A DNA stretch of 29,653 bases from JBAZHE01 sp041652555 (lineage in GTDB: Bacteria; Patescibacteriota; Patescibacteriia; Patescibacteriales; WJLG01), in assembly GCA_041652555.1 (NCBI GenBank), contig JBAZHE010000018.1, positions 1 through 29,653 of the forward strand. Reading direction: 5' to 3'. Positions 19,345 to 28,400 of the stretch are shown in pieces. Made by a program: the position numbers and the translations under genes. The stretch's first letter is position 1. Every line of letters begins with the position of its first letter. The notes beneath the pieces are model-generated. The model did no database searches, was not told the origin of the DNA, and saw nothing but the letters and a program-made list of their open reading frames with translations.

Positions 19345-21327
19345 GTGGATTTGCTTAAAAGCAAAATTCTCCCTTTTTTTTCCAAGCTCAAAAAAACTTC
19401 AATCGGCCTTTTTTCGCCGATAAAGAAGCTGGGTTTTTTTTCTCAAAACAAAAAAACCGATCTAGTTTCCGAAGAAATAGATAAAAAGTTAGTTTACTCT
19501 CTTTCCAAAACAAGAATTCCTTCTTGGTGCCAATTACGACATTTGGATAAGGTTTTAAATCGACAAGAAAAATTAGGTTTAAGATTTTTTTTAATTTTAT
19601 TTTTTTTAAGTGGCGGTTTCTGGACAATTAATTTCGCCCGCACCAATTTAATCACAACTCCGGCTTTTGGCGGAGAATACATAGAAGCGGCTGTCGGAGC
19701 GCCTCAACATGTTAATCCACTTTACGCTTCAGCTAATGATATTGACGCTGATCTTTCACGTCTTATTTTTTCCTCTCTTTTTTATATCGGAGAGGACGGC
19801 TTACCGGTTAATGACCTGGCGTCCAGTTATGAAGTAAGTCCGGACGGCAAAACTTATACCGTTAAATTAAGAGATGACGCACACTGGCATAGTGGTGGAG
19901 ATTTAACCGCCACCGACGTTCTTTTTACTTTTAATGCTATTAAAGATCCGGCTTACAATTCTCCGTTGCGCCAATCTCTTTCCGGAATTGAAGCGGAAGT
20001 GAAAGATGATTTTACTATTAAGTTTACCTTGTCAGAAAAATATTCCCCTTTTCTTAATCTTTTAACTTTCGGAATAATACCTTTGGAAAAATGGAAAAAT
20101 ATCGCACCTTCATCCGCTTCTTTAGCCCAGCTAAATTTGGATCCGGAAGGTTCAGGGCCATACAAATTCAAATCATTAGCCAAAGGACGCGACGGTTCTA
20201 TTCGCTCTTATAGCTTAACCGCCAATCGGGATTATTATTCCGGTCGACCGAATATTAAAAAGATTCTTTTTAAATTTTACGGCGATATCACCCAAGCGAT
20301 TGCCGCCTTAAATAACGGCGACGTGAGCGGTCTGAATTATTTACCGCGCGAAGAGGAAAAAAACTTAATTGCTAAAAATTCCGTTATTATCAATAAGTTC
20401 AGCTTGCCCCAGATGAAAGTGGTCTTTTTCAACTCCGGAAATAATCCGGCTTTGAAAGATGCCAAAGTTCGTCAAGCTTTGTCTTGCGCTGTTCCGCGCG
20501 CCGATATTATCACAACAGTTTTGGATGGCAATGGCCAAGCGGTTTACGGTCCGATTTTACCAAGCAGTTTCGCGTATAATGAAAATCTTGATAAATGCGA
20601 TTTTGATTTTGGCCGAGCGGAAACTGTTTTAGGCGAAGCTGGCTGGAAAAAAGTTTTCGTGAGCGCCGAAGAAATAGCTTCTCTGGAGAGGAAAGCTTCA
20701 ACTTCGCCAACCCTGCTTGCTGATAATGAAAAAACTTTACTCTCTTTCGGCTCAGGCGATTGGTTAGTTAAAGAAGAAGTTATTGATAAAGTTAAAAAAA
20801 CAGTTAAAAAAACTTTTTTAGCAGTTAAAATTTCTTATCTGGACGATCAAGAAAACTCTCAAGTCGCTGAAGCGATCGCCTTGCAATGGGGAAAACTCGG
20901 AATTAATGTTTCTTTAAATTCAGTTTCTTCCGGACAATTGCAATCAGCTGTAATAAAACCGCGCGCTTATGAAATTTTACTTTTCGGACAGCAAGTTGGC
21001 AGTGACCCGGATGTTTACGCTTTTTGGCACTCTTCCCAGGCCGGGAAAAATGGCTTAAACCTTTCTGATTATCGCAGCGAGGAAGCTGATCGAGCCTTGG
21101 AAGAAGGTCGGACTGCCTCCACTACAGAAGGTCGTCTTAGCGATTATTCCCGTTTTCAAGAGCTTATAGCCAAAGACACGCCGGCAGTTTTTCTTTATTC
21201 CCCTTATTATCTTTATGTGCAGAATAAAAAAATTAAAAATTTTTCTTTGAAAAATATTTTTACTCCGGCTGACCGCTTCAACGGCGTTAGCCAATGGTAT
21301 ATAAAATCCGGCTGGAAAATAAAATAA
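19345..21327 (+). CDS. Membrane-anchored family 5 solute-binding protein (oligopeptide-binding-like)
   Basis: A 660-residue protein of the SBP_bac_5 family (PF00496). Residues 1-75 are a long basic cytoplasmic stretch, then one membrane anchor (about 78-97), then the binding domain from GGEYIEAAVGAPQHVNPLYA onward. Family landmarks are YEVSPDGKTYTVKLRDDAHW, FKFYGDITQAIAALNNGDV and, near the end, SDPDVYAFWHSSQ. Partners (DppBCDF-type permease and ATPase genes) are not next to it, so it may act alone or with distant genes. An unusual point is the 75-residue cytoplasmic extension in place of a lipoprotein signal. The start is GTG at 19345; no SD. Confidence 0.9.
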   Translation: MDLLKSKILPFFSKLKKTSIGLFSPIKKLGFFSQNKKTDLVSEEIDKKLVYSLSKTRIPSWCQLRHLDKVLNRQEKLGLRFFLILFFLSGGFWTINFARTNLITTPAFGGEYIEAAVGAPQHVNPLYASANDIDADLSRLIFSSLFYIGEDGLPVNDLASSYEVSPDGKTYTVKLRDDAHWHSGGDLTATDVLFTFNAIKDPAYNSPLRQSLSGIEAEVKDDFTIKFTLSEKYSPFLNLLTFGIIPLEKWKNIAPSSASLAQLNLDPEGSGPYKFKSLAKGRDGSIRSYSLTANRDYYSGRPNIKKILFKFYGDITQAIAALNNGDVSGLNYLPREEEKNLIAKNSVIINKFSLPQMKVVFFNSGNNPALKDAKVRQALSCAVPRADIITTVLDGNGQAVYGPILPSSFAYNENLDKCDFDFGRAETVLGEAGWKKVFVSAEEIASLERKASTSPTLLADNEKTLLSFGSGDWLVKEEVIDKVKKTVKKTFLAVKISYLDDQENSQVAEAIALQWGKLGINVSLNSVSSGQLQSAVIKPRAYEILLFGQQVGSDPDVYAFWHSSQAGKNGLNLSDYRSEEADRALEEGRTASTTEGRLSDYSRFQELIAKDTPAVFLYSPYYLYVQNKKIKNFSLKNIFTPADRFNGVSQWYIKSGWKIK

Positions 21328-21337
21328 GAAATAGCCT

Positions 21338-21367
21338 CGTTAGAGTCTTCTGAAAGGGACTCTAACG
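21338..21367. terminator. Strong hairpin between the binding protein and RNase J
   Basis: CGTTAGAGTC (21338-21347) pairs perfectly with GACTCTAACG (21358-21367), loop of 10. No T run follows, so it may be a processing or pausing hairpin. Confidence 0.45.
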
Positions 21368-21474
21368 CTCCGTTAAAAAATATTATTAATTTACTCTAAA
21401 TTAAAACAAGGCGGTATTTTGGTTGTCTGGACAAGATCTCTTTTCTTCAAAAGCACCCGTCGCCTTAAAACATT

Positions 21475-23295
21475 ATGATTACAAAGTACAAACCGCGAGC
21501 TCATCGCGCTGCCCCGGTAGCGCGCGACAGAGCAGCCTCCGGCAATCGTTTTTATCGGCCTACTGCCAAAAACGAAGAGGCAAAACAAGAACCGGAAACA
21601 ATATTTAAAAGCCCTGACGGCAAATTGCGCGTTATGGTTTTGGGTGGCTTAGAAGAAGTCGGCCGTAATATGACAGTCATAGAATATGACAAAGAAATAA
21701 TTATCATTGATATGGGTTTGCAGTTTCCAGAAGAAGATATGCCCGGCATTGATTATATTATTCCAAACATCTCCTATTTACGCGACAAAACCGACTGGAT
21801 AAAAGGCGTGATAATTACGCACGGACACATGGATCATATTGGAGGCATCCCGCATTTAATGGGTGAACTCGGCAACCCGCCAATTTTTATGGGCAAGCTT
21901 ACTGCCGGTCTAGTCAAGAAAAGATGTCTTGAATATAAAAAATGCCCGGTTTTAAACGATCAGGTGGTTGATGATTCCACTGTTTTACGTTTAGGTCGTT
22001 CTTTCCGTGTTGGATTTTTACGTGTTAACCACTCTATCCCTGATTGTTTTGCGGTTATCGTGGACACACCGGTCGGACGCCTTATTCATACTGGAGATTT
22101 TAAAGTTGATTATTCTCCAGTCAATGACAAGCCGGCTGATCTTCAGCGCATTGCTAAGCTCGGCAGTGAAGGTGTAATGCTTTTAATGGCCGACTCCACT
22201 GATTCCACTCATCCTGGTTATCAAGTTTCCGAATCAGCCATCGGCATTGAAATGGATAAGATTTTTGAAAAAATTGACGGTCGCATTATTATTGGTACTT
22301 TTGCTTCACAGTTGGCTCGTATCCAGAAAATTTTAGATTTGGCCGAAAAACACGGTCGCCATGTTTATTTACAGGGACGTAGCATGAACGATAACGTGGA
22401 AATCGCTCATCAGATTGGTTATTTAAAGTTTAATCCAAAACTTTTAGTTCGCGACGCGGAATTAAATCGCTTGCCTGATAATAAAGTTTTAATTTTAGGC
22501 ACTGGCGCGCAAGGCGAATCTAACGCTTTCTTAGTGCGCGTAGTTTCACACGAACATAAAACCATTCATTTGAAAGAAGGTGATACAGTAATTTTTTCTT
22601 CCTCGGTTATTCCAGGCAACGAAAGAAGTATTCAGACCTTAATGGATATGATCACCCGCCAAGGTGCTGATGTTATCAACTATGAAATGATGGATGTGCA
22701 TGCTGGTGGACACGCTAAACAGGAAGATTTAAAATTGATGATGCGTCTTTTGAAGCCACAATATTTAATGCCGATTGAAGGCAATCATTATATGTTGAAA
22801 GCGCACGGCGATTTAGCTTTCACTGTCGGACTTTCTAGAGAAAATATTTTTATTGCCGACAACGGCCAAGTAGCGGAGTTTTCTCGCGATGAAAAAGGCT
22901 TAGTTTCCGGGCGCTTAACCAAAGAAAAAATCCCAACTGATTATGTAATGGTTGACGGACTTGGCGTCGGCGATGTTTCCAATATCGTTTTGCGCGACCG
23001 CCGGGTTATGGCTGAGGATGGAATGATTGTTATTATCGCCACGGTTGATTCTAAAACCGGCAAGACGATTGGTAATCCCGATATTATTTCCCGCGGTTTT
23101 GTCTATATGAAAGAAAACAGAGAATTAATAGAAACTACCAGAATGAAAGTTAAGAAAATGGTGGAATCGCATAGTGCTCAAACATCAGTGGATATTGACC
23201 ACGTAAAAAATCGCATCCGCGATGAAGTCGGCCAATTCTTATTTGTAAAAACCCAACGCCGGCCGATGGTCTTGCCGGTAGTGATTAAAGTGTAA
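21475..23295 (+). CDS. rnj: Ribonuclease J
   Basis: A 606-residue metallo-beta-lactamase/beta-CASP ribonuclease. The zinc motif is HGHMDH (residues 116-121), preceded by IIIDMGLQFPEEDMPGIDYI, and the later motifs include IHTGDFK, LLMADSTDS and a C-terminal VDIDHVKNRIRDEVG. RNase J has 5'-3' exonuclease and endonuclease activity and is the main mRNA decay enzyme in bacteria that lack RNase E. A basic, disordered N-terminal extension of about 45 residues precedes the core, longer than in Bacillus RNase J1. No SD. Ended by a strong terminator. Confidence 0.95.
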   Translation: MITKYKPRAHRAAPVARDRAASGNRFYRPTAKNEEAKQEPETIFKSPDGKLRVMVLGGLEEVGRNMTVIEYDKEIIIIDMGLQFPEEDMPGIDYIIPNISYLRDKTDWIKGVIITHGHMDHIGGIPHLMGELGNPPIFMGKLTAGLVKKRCLEYKKCPVLNDQVVDDSTVLRLGRSFRVGFLRVNHSIPDCFAVIVDTPVGRLIHTGDFKVDYSPVNDKPADLQRIAKLGSEGVMLLMADSTDSTHPGYQVSESAIGIEMDKIFEKIDGRIIIGTFASQLARIQKILDLAEKHGRHVYLQGRSMNDNVEIAHQIGYLKFNPKLLVRDAELNRLPDNKVLILGTGAQGESNAFLVRVVSHEHKTIHLKEGDTVIFSSSVIPGNERSIQTLMDMITRQGADVINYEMMDVHAGGHAKQEDLKLMMRLLKPQYLMPIEGNHYMLKAHGDLAFTVGLSRENIFIADNGQVAEFSRDEKGLVSGRLTKEKIPTDYVMVDGLGVGDVSNIVLRDRRVMAEDGMIVIIATVDSKTGKTIGNPDIISRGFVYMKENRELIETTRMKVKKMVESHSAQTSVDIDHVKNRIRDEVGQFLFVKTQRRPMVLPVVIKV

Positions 23296-23311
23296 AAAAA
23301 ATCTACTTTTT

Positions 23312-23353
23312 AAACAACGGTTCCAAATATTTGGAGCCGTTGTTTTTGTTTTT
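23312..23353 (+). terminator. Terminator of RNase J gene
   Basis: AAACAACGGTTCCAA pairs with TTGGAGCCGTTGTTT (15 pairs, one G-U, loop ATAT), followed by more T. Confidence 0.95.
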
Positions 23354-23364
23354 TATGCTATAAT
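23354..23364 (+). promoter_or_regulatory. Extended -10 promoter of the RhuM-Fic gene
   Basis: TATGCTATAAT (23354-23364) is an extended -10 with the same TATGC prefix as other promoters here. There is no good -35, as that position is taken by the RNase J terminator stem. Confidence 0.55.
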
Positions 23365-23392
23365 AAATATAGAAAAATATAATCAATATTCT

Positions 23393-24370
23393 ATGAAAAA
23401 AATTAACAAGAAAGAAAAACAAATAGCCATCTATCAAACCAAAGCTGGAGCGATAGAATTAAAAAGTGATTTAAAAAAAGATACGATTTGGGCGAGCCTT
23501 GATCAAATCGCGCAGGTTTTTGAGCGTGATAAATCGGTTATTTCACGGCATATTAAGAATATTTTTAAAGATGAGGAACTGAAGCATGGTTCAGTTGTTG
23601 CATTTTTTGCAACAACTGCCACTGACGGGAAAGTATACAATGTTGAGTATTTCAACTTAGATGTTATTTTGTCTGTTGGTTATCGGGTTAATAGTAAAAA
23701 GGCAACACTTTTTCGTCAGTGGGCGACTAAAACTCTCCGTTCTTTTATTGTTGATGGTTACGCTATAAATCGTTCACGCATTGCCGTTAATTATAATTCT
23801 TTTCTTAAAGCCGTTGACGATGTTAAAGCGCTATTACCGGCAGGTACGGAAATTGATAACAAAAATGTCCTAGAGCTGATTACACTCTTTTCAGAAACTT
23901 GGCTTTCTCTTGATGCCTATGATAAAGACAGTATGGTTAAAATTGGAACGACCAAGAAAAAAATTATATTAACCGCGGGGAAACTTTATGAGGCATTGAA
24001 AAATTTTAAATTAGCGCTAGTTAAAAAAGGAGAAGCCGGCGATCTGTTCGGCGCGGAAAGACAAAAAGACAGTGTTGCCGGAATTATCGGCAATGTAATG
24101 CAGTCATTTGGAGGCCAGCCTGTTTATCCGTCAGTTGAAGAAAAAGCCGCCAATCTGCTTTACTTTATGGTAAAAAATCATCCCTTTATTGACGGCAACA
24201 AAAGATCCGGCGCCTATGCTTTTATCTGGTTTTTACAAAAAACAGGAATTCTAAACAGCGCTAAAATTACACCACCGGCCTTAACGGCGTTAACTTTATT
24301 AGTGGCCGAAAGCAACCCAAAAAATAAAGAGCGGATGATACAGTTAATTTTGCAGTTATTAAAAAAGTAG
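23393..24370 (+). CDS. RhuM-Fic/Doc fusion protein
   Basis: A 325-residue protein. The N-terminal part is RhuM-like (PF13310), with IWASLDQIAQVFERDKSVIS and HIKNIFKDEEL, likely a DNA-binding helix-turn-helix, followed by YNVEYFNLDVILSVGYRV. The C-terminal part is a Fic/Doc domain with HPFIDGNKR (residues 263-271). The Fic active-site His and GNKR are intact, so it may transfer a nucleotide or phosphate to a target. After GNKR comes SGA and not the second Arg of AMPylating Fic proteins, which leans to the Doc side. No separate antitoxin ORF is next to it. The fusion may let the DNA-binding half regulate the gene. Confidence 0.88.
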   Translation: MKKINKKEKQIAIYQTKAGAIELKSDLKKDTIWASLDQIAQVFERDKSVISRHIKNIFKDEELKHGSVVAFFATTATDGKVYNVEYFNLDVILSVGYRVNSKKATLFRQWATKTLRSFIVDGYAINRSRIAVNYNSFLKAVDDVKALLPAGTEIDNKNVLELITLFSETWLSLDAYDKDSMVKIGTTKKKIILTAGKLYEALKNFKLALVKKGEAGDLFGAERQKDSVAGIIGNVMQSFGGQPVYPSVEEKAANLLYFMVKNHPFIDGNKRSGAYAFIWFLQKTGILNSAKITPPALTALTLLVAESNPKNKERMIQLILQLLKK

Positions 24371-24439
24371 CTAGGTTATTAAACAATTAAAAATGAAATT
24401 TGTAATATCTAGCGGGGTAAATAACAGTTATTAAAATTT

Positions 24440-24943
24440 ATGACAAAAGAAAATAACTTAGCCTTTATTGATGGTCAGAATTTGTATATGGGGACTAGCT
24501 CTGAGAACGAGAAATGGACAGTTGATTTGGGGAAATTTAGATTGTATTTAAAAAATAAATATAACGTTTTCGAGGCATTCTATTTTCTCGGTTTTGTGAA
24601 TGATAATAATGAGGATTTGTATGAAAAAATTCAAAGCGCCGGGTTTATTTTGAAATTCAGGGAGCATAATTCGGCAATGCAGGGAAAGAAGAAAGGGAAT
24701 GTTGACTCTGACATTATTTTCAACGCGATGAAAAAAGTATGCAGAAAAGAGCTGTTTGATAAGATAGTCTTAGTTTCTGGCGATGGTGATTACCGGATGC
24801 TGGTTGATTTTCTAATTGAAGAAGGAAGATTTAAAAAAATACTTTTTCCAAACAAGAAATTCGCTTCATCTTTATATAAAAAAATAACAAGGGTCTATTA
24901 CGACTACCTTGTTAATATAAAACACATTATAGGGCTAAAATAA
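24440..24943 (+). CDS. NYN-domain (LabA/PIN-like) nuclease
   Basis: A 167-residue protein of the NYN/DUF88 group of PIN-fold ribonucleases. The acidic residues that bind metal are clear: AFIDGQNLY (Asp 11), KGNVDSDI (Asp 89 and 91) and LVSGDGDYRMLV (Asp 115 and 117). Such enzymes are expected to cut RNA, and some have a role in defence or toxin systems. It follows the RhuM-Fic gene after 69 bases on the same strand. An operon pair is possible but not proven. No SD. Confidence 0.9.
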   Translation: MTKENNLAFIDGQNLYMGTSSENEKWTVDLGKFRLYLKNKYNVFEAFYFLGFVNDNNEDLYEKIQSAGFILKFREHNSAMQGKKKGNVDSDIIFNAMKKVCRKELFDKIVLVSGDGDYRMLVDFLIEEGRFKKILFPNKKFASSLYKKITRVYYDYLVNIKHIIGLK

Positions 24944-25065
24944 AAAAGGGGCCTTTGATGTTATCGCGGGGACCTTCTTCGTCTTGATGATTATAGTATA
25001 CGGCAAGATAATGGAATTGTCAAGGTAGAAAAATTTAGGAAAAACAAAAAAAATTAAACTCGTAG

Positions 25066-25086
25066 GAACAGGGCACTGCCCTGTTC
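25066..25086. repeat. Near-perfect palindrome
   Basis: GAACAGGGCA, one base, TGCCCTGTTC. Ten-base arms; one copy here. Confidence 0.8.
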
Positions 25087-25129
25087 TGTTGGCTAAGTAG
25101 TATAATTTAATTTATCCACAAAAACGCTA

Positions 25130-25159
25130 TTGTTCACAACATCTCTTCTATGCTAAAAT
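25130..25159 (+). promoter_or_regulatory. Possible promoter with extended -10
   Basis: TTGTTC (25130-25135), 18 bases, TAAAAT (25154-25159) with the TATGC prefix. It would drive a transcript of about 185 bases ending at 25348. Confidence 0.5.
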
Positions 25160-25252
25160 ATAAGCAGATAAAAAAATCAAAGCAGAAAAAGATTAAAATA
25201 TAATGAAGTATGCACAAGGTTCTCTATTCTGTAATTAAGAAAAAAATAGTAA

Positions 25253-25261
25253 GGGGGGGGG
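25253..25261 (+). repeat. Run of nine G
   Basis: Homopolymer in a region otherwise AT-rich; inside the short transcript 25165-25348. Confidence 0.85.
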
Positions 25262-25321
25262 AATACTAAAAACGCTTTCTCTAAAGTTTTGTATTTTTGT
25301 TTTCCCTTCATTTTTGCGCTG

Positions 25322-25348
25322 ACATTGTTTCCTAAACAATGTTTTTTT
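25322..25348 (+). terminator. Intrinsic terminator upstream of the surface protein
   Basis: ACATTGTTT pairs with AAACAATGT (nine pairs, loop CCT), followed by a run of seven T. Confidence 0.9.
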
Positions 25349-25358
25349 GTTATATTAA

Positions 25359-25409
25359 ATCCCCTCTAGTAAGAGGGGTGGCTCGGTACTCCGAGACGGG
25401 GTGTGTGAT
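25359..25409 (+). repeat. Dispersed palindromic repeat R1, copy g
   Basis: CCCCTCTAGTAAGAGGGG, then CTCGGTACTCCGAG (25382-25395), then GACGGGGTGTGTGA. Isolated from the main cluster by 17 kb. Confidence 0.88.
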
Positions 25410-25467
25410 GTTTATAATACGGATTAAGTTAAATCAAAAACAAACCAATTAAATAATTATAAAAAAT

Positions 25468-28400
25468 ATGTTAAAAATCAAAAAAACTCTCTCATCCAAA
25501 CCTCGAACAATCCTCCTATCACTCCTAGGATTATCATTGTTTGCTGTCGCTGTAATTCTCTATCCTCACATCAATAATCTCTGGCAAACCAAAGACGTTG
25601 AAGCCGCCGGTGAGGTTAATGTTTATTATTCTGTTGGACAAAATACTAGTGATCATAAAACGGAAGTCCTACTCTAACCATAACCAGTGGCACCAGTGTT
25701 TTTTCTGAACCTCAAACCGCTACTAATATGGGTGTCGGTGACCAAGTTACCTATAATTCCAGCTCCAGCGTCGCCTATATTTCCGGTAAAATATCTTCAA
25801 CTACTTGGACGCTCATAACTGCCACAGGAGGTACACCTAATGATATTACTGATTCCACGGTTGGCGCTGTTAAGCACGCTTTTGCTTCTCTTTCAGCTGC
25901 TGTCGGTGGAACCCCTGGAGCAGCTAATGCTTCACATCTCAATACCTCTGATTTAACTTCAGGCCCAGGTTACATAATGAACATTCCTTGCTATTATGAT
26001 TCCGGTCCGGATACCACAGCCGTAGTTATTAATGGTTGGACAACTGCCACTTCTACCTATTTGAAAATATACACTCCATATAGCACTTCAACGGAAGTTA
26101 ATCAATCCCAAAGACATAGTGGAGTTTGGAATAATACAAAATGGAGATTAGAAGTAGCAAACGCTTCGGGTGTTATTCTGACGAATGCAAATTATGTTCG
26201 AGTTGATGGTCTGCAAGTGAAGATAACTAGCGCAAGTGCTGATAATCAGTCCCCATACTATGTAAACAGTACTGCTGCGGCTAATCAATTGCGTCTCAGT
26301 AATTCAATACTTGTTCAAGCGGGTAATAATTCATACAAAGAACCTTTTGCATTGGTGTTTGATAACGATTCAAAGGTCTACATTTGGAACAATATAATGT
26401 ATGGAAATGGTACTTATAATGGCAACTCTAATGCCGGCGTATTTACTTATTCTGCAACAACTTATATATACAACTGCACTGTTATATCTGGAAATTATGG
26501 AATTAGCGGAACAAGCCAAATAAAAAATACATATGTATCCGGGGGAAATCATGCTGCTTATTACAGTGGAATTTTGTCGAAATGTGCCAGCTCTGATACA
26601 ACTGGTTCAGTTGGTTTGCAAAATATAGCGGTAAACACAACTAATTTTACAAATGTTTCGGCAGGCACAGAAGATTTTAGATTACCAGATAATTTATCCG
26701 CTTTATTTAACACTGGAACGAGTACTTCCGATGAACCTGCTCCGTTAAATTTTACAACAGATATTAAAGGTTTTACTAGACCCTCGGGCAGTGGTTGGGA
26801 TATTGGAGCTGATGAATACGAAGTTCTGGATGATTTGGAAGCCCCAGTAGTGACCGCTTTTACCATATCGTCTCCCGCTTCTTCCAGAAACATTTCCCCA
26901 GCCTCTTTTTCGGCGTCTGATAATCTAGGCGTGACAGGTTATAAAATAACAGAATCTTCTGCGCAACCGGCCTATTCTGATTCGGGCTGGTCGGCTACTT
27001 CTGAAATGACATACACGATTACCGCAACTGGCACTTCGCATACTCTTTACGCTTGGGCTAAGGATGCAACTGGGAATGTTTCAAGCGGTATTGCAACAGT
27101 CACTATTGATATTATTTCGATAGTCGCCTCAAGTTGTAGCCAGGGCGATGTTCAGGCGGAAATTGATGTTGCCGCTGATGGAGACATTATTAATGTACCA
27201 GCCGGAAATTGCACTTGGACAACGGGGATTAATATACCTAGCACTGCTGGCATTATTTTACAGGGGGCGGGAATAGGAGAGACAATTATTACGGACAATG
27301 TAAATGGGGATTTAATGACCGTAAATACGGCATCAACTACCTTCATGCAAGTTACCGGTTTCACTATTGATGCTGATAATTTTATAAAAAGTGTTAGTGG
27401 CGCTGAAATTTATGTTAGTTGCGGCAAAGACGCGCTAGACAGTTTTCGTGTTCATCATAATGAATTGTTAAATTTAAAATATCGCGGCGTGAAAGTTATT
27501 ACTAATAGTAATGATGCCAGCGGATTAGTAGATAATAATTTCTTTACTAAAACCGCTGAGGGCGGGCCGCACGCGACAGAGGTCATAGGGGAAGTTCCCT
27601 ATAGCGGCGATGAGACTTTTACCAGACCCATAAGTTTCGGAACGAACCACTCCGTCTATATAGAGAATAATACTTTTAATTATGTGTCTTCCAATGATGG
27701 AGCTTTAGATGCCTATGGAGGAGCTAAATATGTTTTTCGTGATAATACTCTTTATGGAACGCTAACTGGTCACCACGGAGCGGATAGTGGAGGGTATAGA
27801 GGCATTGCTCATTTTGAATTTTATAATAATGTTTTAATACCTAATGGAGTTTCTTTACCTCATGCGAGTAATTATAGATCTGGTACGGCGATGCTGTTTA
27901 ATAACACTATATCTGGATCTACAGGAACATTATCATTTCAAGCGCAGATAAACAGAGATATCTTTCTTTATCAACCATGGGGTCAATGTAACGGCAATTC
28001 CGCTTGGGATACCAACATTTCTGGTCAAAACGGCTATATTTGTCTGGATCAGCCAGGAAGCTATTTTGGATATGTAGAACCTCAGGGTGGCACTGCGGTT
28101 GGCGGTAATATAACTTCAATTTCAGAATCCGGAACAACAACTACAGTGGGAATGGCTTCGGCTCACGGATTGTCTATTGGTCAGTGGATAACTATTCCTA
28201 TTTCATCTTCTGTGTATTATTCATATTACGGAGTTTGGCAGGTTACGGGTGTTACCACAAATACATTCACCTATACCGCTTTAGTATCTGGATTGCCAAG
28301 TGCCAGTGGATCTCTCGGTAACGTATATATACCTTCCGAAGCACCAGTGGATGTTTCAGCTCCGATGTACTCTTGGAATAACCGCGACGATGGCGTTTCA

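Larger units (their letters stand above)
24944..25467. other. Large intergenic region before the surface protein
   Basis: No convincing gene in 524 bases. It holds the palindrome at 25066-25086, a consensus DnaA-box 9-mer (TTATCCACA, 25112-25120), a promoter-like site (25130-25159), a run of nine G (25253-25261), a terminator hairpin (25322-25348) and R1 copy g (25359-25409). Confidence 0.75.

Noticed and set aside
26370..28140. Several minus-strand ORFs inside the surface protein region
   Set aside because: All lie opposite one continuous plus-strand frame with recognisable domains; none has a promoter or SD.
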